This document shows, one piece after another, positions 53,994 to 61,630 of a stretch of 64,000 bases of DNA (its first letter is position 1; each line of letters starts with the position of its first letter). This stretch comes from JALXCH01 sp964495805 (lineage in GTDB: Bacteria > Calditrichota > Calditrichia > RBG-13-44-9). The stretch spans positions 4,064 through 68,063 of the forward strand of contig CAZBWV010000033.1 in NCBI GenBank assembly GCA_964495805.1. The letters run 5' to 3'. Both the position numbers and the translations under genes were made by a program. Below the pieces are notes generated by a model. It was not told the origin of the DNA, did not search any database, and worked only from the letters and a program-made list of their open reading frames with translations.

Positions 53994-55688
53994 ATGAAAC
54001 GATTTGTGTATTTGACCTCAGGAATTCTGTTTGTGCTCAGTTTGGTATTCTTACAATGTGCGAAAAAGGAGAGCAACGATATGGAGAGCCAGTTACGAGA
54101 ATTTATTGCCCGGTACGAAGCGAAGGTGGTGCCGCTGAGTACGCAAGCCAATCTTGCTTATTTTGAAGCAACCACCACCGGTAAAAAAGAATTGTACAAA
54201 AAGTACGAAGAGCTGCAAATCCAGCTGGATAAAATTCATGCCAACAAGCAGGATTTTGCCAGAATTAAAGAATTCCGTGCTTCCGGTGCCATTAAAGATT
54301 CCCTGCTGAAACGGCAGTTACAGATTCTGTACAACCTGTATCTGGAAAAGCAGATTGACGAGCAGAAGTTAGAACAGATGGTGCGAATGCAAACGGCGCT
54401 GGAGGAAGAATATTCCACATTCCGGGCGAAGATTGACGGCAAGCCGTACTCCGACAATCAAATAGAAGAGATTCTGAAAACCGAAACGGATTCGAAAAAA
54501 TTGCAGGCCGCCTGGGAAGCCAGCAAGCAGGTGGGAGCAGCCGTGGCTCCGAAAGTACTGAAACTGGTAGCGCTGCGCAACGAAGCTGCCCGCGAGCTGG
54601 GATTCCCCAACTATCATACCATGCAACTGCAATTAGGGGAGCAGGACCCGGAGCAGATTGAACAGTTGTTCGATGAACTGGACGATTTGACCCGGGATTC
54701 CTTCCGGGAACTGAAAGCGGAAATTGATGCTTATCTGTCCAAACGGTACGGTGTACCGGTGAATCAGTTAATGCCCTGGCACTATCAGAACCGTTTTTTC
54801 CAGGAGGCGCCTAAAATCTACAATGTGGATCTGGATAAATACTATGCCGATCAGGATATTGTGGAACTGACCCGGCGGTATTATGCCAGCATTGGTTTAC
54901 CCATCGACGATATGTTAAAAAAGAGCGACCTGTTCGAGCGTGACGGCAAGTACCAGCATGCTTATTGTACGGACATCGACCGAAGCGGCGACGTACGGGT
55001 AGTATGCAACGTTAAACCTAATTATAACTGGATGAATACCATGCTGCACGAGTTCGGGCACGCAGTGTACGACCGCTATCACGATATGAACTTGCCCTGG
55101 TTGCTGCGCGAACCTGCCCACACTTTTACCACCGAAGCTATCGCCATGATGTTCGGGCGGTTTGCCTCCAATCCCGCCTGGATGCGCGATATGGGAATTA
55201 TTTCTCCGGAAGAAGCGCAGAAAATCGCACAGGATTGTTTCAACTCCCTGCGACTGGAACAGCTGGTATTCAGTCGCTGGGCGCAGGTAATGTATCGGTT
55301 CGAAAAAAGCATGTATGAGAATCCCGATCAGGATTTGAACAAGCTGTGGTGGGACTTGAAAGAAAAATATCAGATGCTCAAACGCCCGCCTCATCGTAAC
55401 GCACCGGATTGGGCGGCTAAAATTCATGTGGCTCTCTATCCGGCTTATTACCACAACTATTTGATGGGCGAGCTGTTAGCTTCTCAGTTATTCTATTACA
55501 TTGGTCAGAATGTGCTCCATGCGAAAGATATGAAAGAGGTGAGCTATGTGAATCATCCGGAAGTGGGGCAGTACCTGACCGAAAAAATATTCAAACCGGG
55601 AAAACGGTACTACTGGAACGATATGATTGAAAGAGCCACTGGCGAAAAACTCACCGCGAAATATTACGCCAGACAATTTGTCCGATAA
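53994..55688 (+). CDS. Lipoprotein zinc metallopeptidase (M2/M3-like)
   Basis: 564 residues. A lipobox (LVFLQC) at the end of the signal peptide indicates a membrane-anchored lipoprotein. The zinc motif HEFGH (H352, E353, H356) and a third ligand, Glu381 in TTEAIAMM, follow clan MA spacing. The pattern LPWLLREPAHTFTTEA aligns with the active-site region of peptidase family M2 (angiotensin-converting enzyme type); M3 is the alternative. It probably cuts peptides into dipeptides in the periplasm. It has its own terminator. Confidence 0.85.
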   Translation: MKRFVYLTSGILFVLSLVFLQCAKKESNDMESQLREFIARYEAKVVPLSTQANLAYFEATTTGKKELYKKYEELQIQLDKIHANKQDFARIKEFRASGAIKDSLLKRQLQILYNLYLEKQIDEQKLEQMVRMQTALEEEYSTFRAKIDGKPYSDNQIEEILKTETDSKKLQAAWEASKQVGAAVAPKVLKLVALRNEAARELGFPNYHTMQLQLGEQDPEQIEQLFDELDDLTRDSFRELKAEIDAYLSKRYGVPVNQLMPWHYQNRFFQEAPKIYNVDLDKYYADQDIVELTRRYYASIGLPIDDMLKKSDLFERDGKYQHAYCTDIDRSGDVRVVCNVKPNYNWMNTMLHEFGHAVYDRYHDMNLPWLLREPAHTFTTEAIAMMFGRFASNPAWMRDMGIISPEEAQKIAQDCFNSLRLEQLVFSRWAQVMYRFEKSMYENPDQDLNKLWWDLKEKYQMLKRPPHRNAPDWAAKIHVALYPAYYHNYLMGELLASQLFYYIGQNVLHAKDMKEVSYVNHPEVGQYLTEKIFKPGKRYYWNDMIERATGEKLTAKYYARQFVR

Positions 55689-55707
55689 ACGCAGCTTTCC
55701 TCATCCG

Positions 55708-55741
55708 GCCGGGCGGAAAATGAGGTTCGCCCGGCTTTTTT
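55708..55741 (+). terminator. Rho-independent terminator of the metallopeptidase gene
   Basis: GCCGGGCG (55708-55715) pairs with CGCCCGGC (55728-55735), followed by six T. The rest of the 310-base gap before ygfK holds no gene or element that I can recognise. Confidence 0.92.
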
Positions 55742-55999
55742 GTTTTCAGATCGATCCGGAAGGTGTGTACAATGTTTCGATTGCCAATTCTATCTTCTCC
55801 GGGAATTTAATTGCCATTTCATGTCAGTACGAGTTCGCTATCCGTAACGGAAATCCTGGAATTTTTTTATTTTCCGGTAGAACACATCCCGGTTTTCACT
55901 TATTTTTTTCTTTACCAGATGGAGCAACTGGTTCTGCAATCGTTACCCGAAAATCGGGAGCAATGGATTCGATTCATCATGCAAAACTGAGGTAGCAAC

Positions 56000-58900
56000 A
56001 TGGCCGACAAAATGCGTCCCATTCCGTTCGAACACATGTTTCACTGGATATTGCAGGAATACAGCCGTCAGCGACGAATTTTTGGAATTCCGGAAGTGCG
56101 GTTTTTCCGAAAGGCGGGGGAGAGTTCCGTAACCATGTTCGGCGAATCTCTGGAAACCCCGCTGGGTCCGGCGGCGGGTCCCCACACCCAGCTGACTCAA
56201 AACATCATTGCCGCCTATCTGGTGGGTGGTCGTTTTTTTGAATTGAAAACCGTTCAGAAGTTAGACCGGCTGGAAATCGATAAACCGTGCATCGATGCAC
56301 AGGACGAAGGATATAACGTGGAGTGGTCCCAGGAACTGCGGCTGGAACAATCCTACGACGAGTATCTGAAAGCCTGGTTCCTGCTGCATTTTCTGAAAGA
56401 GGCGTTTGGCTTATCCGATGCCCCGGAACGGGGCTTTGTGTTCAACATGAGTGTGGGATACGATCTGGAGGGAATTCGTACCGGGCGAATGGACCGATTT
56501 ATTAACCAGCTGAAAGATGCCACCCTCACCGAAACGTTTGAGCAATATCGCCGGTTTTTCCGCAGGCAGTTTGAGCAATCGGATTTTCGCGCGTGGTTAA
56601 AAGAGGTGGCGGGTTCGCAAACTCCACAGCGCCTGGATCGATTGCAGGAGATGGCGGAGGCAATTCCCGCTGCCGTCTCCGGTTCGGTCACCCTTTCCAC
56701 CATGCATGGCTGTCCGCCGGACGAAATTGAAGCCATCGCCCGGTATCTGATCGCCGAAAAAGGGTTGCACACATATGTTAAGCTCAATCCCACCCTGCTG
56801 GGATTTGAGACGGTTCGGGAAATTCTAAATCAGCTGGGTTACCGGTACATGAGCCTGGACCCGGGTGCATTTGAACACGACCTGCAGTATTCCGATGCGG
56901 TGCCCATGTTGCAGCGTTTACAGGAATTTGCCGAAACACATGGGAAGCGTTTTGGAGTTAAACTTTCGAACACGTTGGGGATGAAGAACACCCTGCAGCG
57001 GTTGCCGGGCGGGGAGATGTACATGTCCGGACGTTCGCTCTTCCCGCTAACCATCCGGCTGGCTGCCCGATTAGCCGCTGAGTTTGACGGAAGAATAGAA
57101 ATTTCTTATTCCGGTGGTGCCACCGCTCATAATGTGTCCGATATTCTGCGCACCGGAATTTTTCCGGTGACTCTGGTGACCGAGTTGCTAAAGCCCGGTG
57201 GATATCTGCGTCTGGCACGAATGGTGGAACAGGTGGAACAACAGCCCTGGCGGGATTGGGCATCCCGGGGGATCATCGATGTATCGCAGGTGCAAAAACT
57301 GGCTGATGAAGCGCTTCAGGACCGCTACTACCACAAAGAGCGGCGGGAAGTGGAGAGCATTAAAATCGGACGCCCGCTTCCCCGCACGGACTGCTATCTT
57401 TCCCCCTGCCGGGAAGCCTGTCCCATCCATCAGGATGTAGCGGAGTACATCCGATTGGTGGAAGAAGGGCGATACCTGGAAGCGTTTAAAGTGATTGTGG
57501 AAACCAACCCGTTACCGCACATCACCGGTTACATTTGCGACCATCCGTGTATGGAGCATTGTACCCGCTGGGATTACGAAGATCCGGTGTACATTCGTGA
57601 AATGAAGCGAGTGGCCGCTGAAGCGGCTTTCCGGGAATATTTGCAGAAATACGGAGAACCGCAGAAAGCGCCTTCGAATGGTGTGCCGGTGGCGGTGGTG
57701 GGAGCCGGTCCGGCGGGTCTGGCGGCGGCGTATTTTCTGGCCCGCGCAGGATTTCAGGTGACCGTGTTCGAAAAGGAGCAGAGCGCCGGGGGAGTGGTGC
57801 AACATGTGATTCCACCGTTCCGATTGCCCCAGCACGCCATCGATCGGGATGTGGAATGGGTGCGCCGGCAGGGAGTCAAGTTTGAATTTGGTGTGCAAGA
57901 AAAGTTTTCCGTACAGGAGCTCAAATCACGCGGATTTCGTTACATTTTTCTGGGCATTGGTGCGGGAAAATCCCGGCGGCTTACCCTTGCGGGCGAAGGA
58001 GGCCAGATGCTGGATGCACTGGAATTTCTGCGGGAATACCGTCGGGAAGGGGATGCCCGATTGGGTCGAACCGTAGCAGTGGTGGGTGGTGGTAATTCCG
58101 CAATGGATGCCGCCCGGGCAGCTAAACGCTGTACCGGTGTGGAAACAGTGTATATCCTCTACCGCCGCACCCGCCAGTATATGCCTGCCGATCGGGAAGA
58201 ATACGAAGAAGCCATTGCGGATGGAGTCATCTTTCGGGAGTTGTTGTTACCGGTGGAATGGGAAAATGGTCAGCTAAAGTGTCAGAAAATGGCGCTGGGC
58301 GAACGGGATGCCGATGGACGGCGCCGCGTGTATCCGGTGGAAGGCGAATATCTATGGCTGCAGGTGGATACGGTGATTTCGGCCATCGGTGAGGAAGTGG
58401 ATTACCGACCGCTGGTGGAAAACGGGATTTTATTCGATGAACGTCAGCGGGTTATGGTCAATCCGCAAACCAACGAAACTACCGTGGAAAATGTGTTCAT
58501 CGGCGGGGATGCATTGCGTGGACCTTCCTCAGTTGTGGAAGCCATGGCTGATGGGAAAAAAGCAGCGGAAGCCATCATCCGGAAAGAAGGCGGGAAGCCA
58601 GAAACCCCTCCGGACTTCCGCACTTTGTTTGACAATACCCGGCGTGTGGCTCAGGTAACTCTGCGCAAGGGGGTGGTAACACCCATGAACACGGAGAATC
58701 ATCAGGATGAGGCGGCGCGCTGCCTGGCCTGCAACTTGATCTGCGATAAGTGTGTGGAAGTGTGTCCTAACCGGGCAAATATTGCCATCCCGGTGCCTTC
58801 GGCAAACGGAGAATTCCGGGATATGTCCCAGATTGTGCACGTTGATGGCATGTGTAACGAATGCGGCAACTGCGAAACCTTCTGCCCTTACCAGGGTGCG

Positions 58901-59188
58901 CCGTACAAGGAAAAAATCACCCTGTTCTGGAGCGAGGAAGATTTTGCGGACAGCAGTAACGAGGGATTTTATCTCCTATCCCAAAACGGAACGGCAGTTT
59001 TCCGGGTTCGTTACGGTGGGAAGATTGGTGAGGTGGAACTGGATGCGCAGGGGAATCCGGTGCAATCCCCCTGGCCGGAAGGGGATTCCGGATTCGGGAA
59101 ATTCCTTCAGGTTTTGAAGACGGTTTATCGGGATTATTCCTATCTGCTGGTGGGAAATTCCAAATCCCAATTTCCAAATTCCAAATAA
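56000..59188 (+). CDS. ygfK: YgfK-type multidomain flavin/iron-sulfur oxidoreductase
   Basis: 1,062 residues. Residues 1-440 are a dihydroorotate-dehydrogenase-like TIM barrel (TPLGPAAGPHTQLTQN). Residues about 455-560 carry cysteines of a GltD-like FeS domain (CYLSPCREACPIHQD). Two dinucleotide folds follow (VVGAGPAGLAAAYFLARAG at 566 and VVGGGNSAMDAARAAKRC at 694). The C-terminus has two [4Fe-4S] motifs (CLACNLICDKCVEVCP at 908 and CNECGNCETFCP at 951). Domain order matches E. coli YgfK, linked to selenium-dependent molybdenum hydroxylases. The final residues come from a TTCCAAA repeat. Confidence 0.92.
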   Translation: MADKMRPIPFEHMFHWILQEYSRQRRIFGIPEVRFFRKAGESSVTMFGESLETPLGPAAGPHTQLTQNIIAAYLVGGRFFELKTVQKLDRLEIDKPCIDAQDEGYNVEWSQELRLEQSYDEYLKAWFLLHFLKEAFGLSDAPERGFVFNMSVGYDLEGIRTGRMDRFINQLKDATLTETFEQYRRFFRRQFEQSDFRAWLKEVAGSQTPQRLDRLQEMAEAIPAAVSGSVTLSTMHGCPPDEIEAIARYLIAEKGLHTYVKLNPTLLGFETVREILNQLGYRYMSLDPGAFEHDLQYSDAVPMLQRLQEFAETHGKRFGVKLSNTLGMKNTLQRLPGGEMYMSGRSLFPLTIRLAARLAAEFDGRIEISYSGGATAHNVSDILRTGIFPVTLVTELLKPGGYLRLARMVEQVEQQPWRDWASRGIIDVSQVQKLADEALQDRYYHKERREVESIKIGRPLPRTDCYLSPCREACPIHQDVAEYIRLVEEGRYLEAFKVIVETNPLPHITGYICDHPCMEHCTRWDYEDPVYIREMKRVAAEAAFREYLQKYGEPQKAPSNGVPVAVVGAGPAGLAAAYFLARAGFQVTVFEKEQSAGGVVQHVIPPFRLPQHAIDRDVEWVRRQGVKFEFGVQEKFSVQELKSRGFRYIFLGIGAGKSRRLTLAGEGGQMLDALEFLREYRREGDARLGRTVAVVGGGNSAMDAARAAKRCTGVETVYILYRRTRQYMPADREEYEEAIADGVIFRELLLPVEWENGQLKCQKMALGERDADGRRRVYPVEGEYLWLQVDTVISAIGEEVDYRPLVENGILFDERQRVMVNPQTNETTVENVFIGGDALRGPSSVVEAMADGKKAAEAIIRKEGGKPETPPDFRTLFDNTRRVAQVTLRKGVVTPMNTENHQDEAARCLACNLICDKCVEVCPNRANIAIPVPSANGEFRDMSQIVHVDGMCNECGNCETFCPYQGAPYKEKITLFWSEEDFADSSNEGFYLLSQNGTAVFRVRYGGKIGEVELDAQGNPVQSPWPEGDSGFGKFLQVLKTVYRDYSYLLVGNSKSQFPNSK

Positions 59189-59200
59189 ATTCCAATATTC
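59155..59200 (+). repeat. TTCCAAA-type repeat overlapping the end of ygfK
   Basis: Units of AATTCCAAATCCCAA and TTTCCAAATTCCAAAT run across the ygfK stop codon. They encode the low-complexity tail GNSKSQFPNSK, unlike the rest of the protein, so the repeat has probably replaced or extended the native C-terminus. Confidence 0.6.
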
Positions 59201-59240
59201 AATGGCCGAAACATCCGCGCGGAAAATCTGGAAGCTTGAT

Positions 59241-59465
59241 TTCAATCGTCCCGATGGGACTCATACGGTTGGGGGACATTCCAACTCCCACAGTTGAAAC
59301 CGTGGGCTAAGGTCATAGCGTTCCTATTGGGACGTTTTGTTTTGCTCCGTGATGGTGACCGTCCCGTAAGGGACGGCGTGAACTTAGTGAACTTAGCCCA
59401 TGGATTTATCCATGGGAATCGTGAATCCACCTCACCACCCCGGAGTCCCGTAAGGGACGATTGAA
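59241..59465. repeat. REP-type palindrome cluster upstream of the transposase
   Basis: A 225-base unit bounded by inverted ends TTCAATCGTCCC (59241-59252) and GGGACGATTGAA (59454-59465). Inside are perfect hairpins: GTCCC/GGGAC (59248-59260), CCGTCCC/GGGACGG (59359-59376), CCCATGGAT/ATCCATGGG (59397-59416) and GTCCC/GGGAC (59445-59458), plus an imperfect CCCAC/GTGGG stem near 59287. It lies between convergent genes. Confidence 0.85.
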
Positions 59466-59540
59466 TTACCACCCAAATTTGAAAATTTCCTGAAACTTCA
59501 TTAATTTTCAGAAATCAAAAAATAAATCAGGGGAAGAATA

Positions 59541-59993
59541 ATGGCTCATTCCTATTCCCAGATCATCATTCATTACATTTTTTCCACCAAAAATCGTGAG
59601 AAATGGATTCGGGGAGATATTCAACCAAGAATATGGCAATATTTGGGTGGGATTGCTAAAAATAACAACATTTTGCCCTATTCAATTGGCGGTATTGAAG
59701 ATCATGTGCATATGCTGGTTATCTTACCAAGAACAATTTCCATCTCGGATGCCATTCAGAAAATCAAAGGAGGTTCGTCATTTTGGATTCATTCCACATT
59801 TCCGGATTTAAAAAAATTCAATTGGCAAAACGGATATGGTGCTTTTAGCATAAGTTATTCCAAAATGGAAGATGTACGAAGATATATAGAAAACCAGAAA
59901 GCCCACCACCGGAAAATGACGTTTAAAGAGGAATTTATTGAATTCCTGGAAAAACATGGAATCGAATACGATGAACGATATTTGTGGGATTGA
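59541..59993 (+). CDS. IS200/IS605-type Y1 transposase (REP-associated, RAYT-like)
   Basis: 150 residues of the single-tyrosine HUH family. The metal-binding HUH motif is in DHVHMLV, and the attacking Tyr in MEDVRRYIENQKAHH. It is flanked on both sides by palindromes, of which the GTCCC/GGGAC hairpins and the TCAATCGTCCC motif occur on each side. This is the signature of a REP-associated transposase rather than a full insertion sequence with TnpB. The frame is intact. Confidence 0.88.
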   Translation: MAHSYSQIIIHYIFSTKNREKWIRGDIQPRIWQYLGGIAKNNNILPYSIGGIEDHVHMLVILPRTISISDAIQKIKGGSSFWIHSTFPDLKKFNWQNGYGAFSISYSKMEDVRRYIENQKAHHRKMTFKEEFIEFLEKHGIEYDERYLWD

Positions 59994-59995
59994 AA

Positions 59996-60090
59996 TCAAT
60001 CGTCCCTCTGGGACTCTGGGGGGTGGGGTGGGTATCCGTTTCCCACGTTTGAAAACGTGGGCTATATTCACCGCGTCCTGCCGGGACGCG
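59996..60090. repeat. REP-type palindromes downstream of the transposase
   Basis: Begins with TCAATCGTCCC (59996-60006), the same motif as the upstream cluster. It then has hairpins GTCCC/GGGAC (60002-60014), CCCACGTTT/AAACGTGGG (60042-60061) and CGCGTCC/GGACGCG (60072-60090). The gap up to xdhC also holds an AAACCCGTT/AACGGGTTT hairpin (60142-60161) that could end minus-strand transcription, but it lacks a strong T-tract. Confidence 0.8.
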
Positions 60091-60219
60091 TTATTCGGCG
60101 GGGCATCCAAGATCTTATAAAAAGGGGGGGTCCGGAAGAGAAAACCCGTTTTAACGGGTTTCGAGAATGAGGGTCTAGCTACTGAATTCATTCGGTAGCG
60201 AACCGGAATTTACTGGAAT

Positions 60220-60684
60220 TTACCCTTTCACCGTTGCCTCCACCGCCTGAATAATCTGTTTGTACCCGGTGCAGCGGCACAGGTTACCGGCAATGGCTTC
60301 CTTAATTTCTTCCCGGTCGGGATGCGGATTTTCCCGAATCAGTGCGTAAGAGGACATGAGCATGCCGGGAATGCAGAAACCGCACTGTACGGCGCCATGC
60401 TCCAGAAAGTTCTTCTGCAGGGGATGCAGTTCACCGTTTTGTGCCAGTCCTTCCACGGTGACAATTTCCGCACCGTCCGCCTGGGCAGCCAGCACCAGAC
60501 AGGAGTGTACCGCCCGTCCGTTCATCACCACCGTGCAGGCACCACATTCACCGATGTCGCAACCTTCCTTGGTGCCGGTCAGTCCCAGGTCTTCCCGCAG
60601 GACGTCCAATAAGCGTTTGTTTGCCGGAACGGTGAGTTCCACTTCCCGGTTATTCACTTTGAAATGTATGTTGATCTTTTTCAT
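60220..60684 (-). CDS. Molybdenum hydroxylase [2Fe-2S] subunit (XdhC/CoxS type)
   Basis: About 154 residues with both [2Fe-2S] sites: CDIGECGACTVV...C and CGFCIPGM...CRCTGY. It passes electrons from the Mo centre to FAD. The start at 60684 has an AGGG site; an in-frame GTG three codons upstream is possible. It is last of the three hydroxylase genes. Confidence 0.93.
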   Translation of the reverse strand: MKKINIHFKVNNREVELTVPANKRLLDVLREDLGLTGTKEGCDIGECGACTVVMNGRAVHSCLVLAAQADGAEIVTVEGLAQNGELHPLQKNFLEHGAVQCGFCIPGMLMSSYALIRENPHPDREEIKEAIAGNLCRCTGYKQIIQAVEATVKG

Positions 60685-60760
60685 GAAAGACACCCTATTC
60701 GTTTGTAAATTTCAAATTCCGGACACCGGATTCCAGAGAAACTTCCGGGTTCAAATAAAG

Positions 60761-61630
60761 TCAAACGCCACAAACTCTCCGTAACAGTTGGTAAAACACC
60801 TGCTGTACAACCGGTAATTTGTAGGCGGAGGACCACCGCAAGCCGGTACGCTGAAGAATTTGTTCGCCCAGCTGAATAGCCAGTTCTTTCAGGAAATCCG
60901 CTTCGGCGATTTTGCCGCGGGCTATTTCTTCCAGTTCCGGGAAGCGGGCACCGATGGGAGTTACCGCACCGGAAGCAATACGGATATCCGCAATGGTATG
61001 CTCATCCATTTTCACCAGCACTGCCAGGGTAATCCGGCTGATCGCCACTCCCCGACGGCGCCCTAACTTGTAAAACTCCCCGCGAAACCCCTCCGGTACC
61101 GGTGGAAGAAAAATATCCGTTACAATTTCTTCCGGTTTAAGCTGAGTCCGATAAGGTTTGAGCAGAAAATCGCCTAACGGCATTCGGCGTTCACCGGTGG
61201 CAGAACGGACGGTAATCTGTGCATCGTACACCAATAGCGGCGGAACGCTGTCCGCACACGGTGCGTTGTTCACAAAATTCCCGGCAATGGTAGCCCGGTT
61301 GCGAATCTGAATGCTGCCAATCTGGGCGGAAGCATCAGCCAGCAGCGAGTAATGTTCCCGCACCACCGGGTGCTTCACAATATCGGTAAATGGAACCGCT
61401 CCGCCAATGTGCAGCCCATCGCTTTCTTTACGGATGTTTGTTAGTTCCGGCAGGGTGGAAATATCCACCAGCGTTCGAATGTCCCGAAAACGCCGGGAGT
61501 TGATGTGAAATCCGGGTAAAATGTCTGTGCCTCCGGCAATTATCCGCGCAGTACCGTTGCTTTCGGCCAGCATCTGTAGCGCTTCCGGTAAATTTTTCGG
61601 TCGAAGGTATTCTATCTCCGGTATCATCAT
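60761..61630 (-). CDS. Molybdenum hydroxylase FAD-binding subunit (YgfM/XdhB type)
   Basis: 289 residues. FAD-binding signatures are IIAGGTDILPGFH and ATIAGNFVNNAPCADSVPPL. It transfers electrons on from the FeS subunit. Its start overlaps the stop of the Mo subunit gene by four bases. In the E. coli counterpart cluster the homologue is YgfM. Confidence 0.92.
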   Translation of the reverse strand: MMIPEIEYLRPKNLPEALQMLAESNGTARIIAGGTDILPGFHINSRRFRDIRTLVDISTLPELTNIRKESDGLHIGGAVPFTDIVKHPVVREHYSLLADASAQIGSIQIRNRATIAGNFVNNAPCADSVPPLLVYDAQITVRSATGERRMPLGDFLLKPYRTQLKPEEIVTDIFLPPVPEGFRGEFYKLGRRRGVAISRITLAVLVKMDEHTIADIRIASGAVTPIGARFPELEEIARGKIAEADFLKELAIQLGEQILQRTGLRWSSAYKLPVVQQVFYQLLRRVCGV

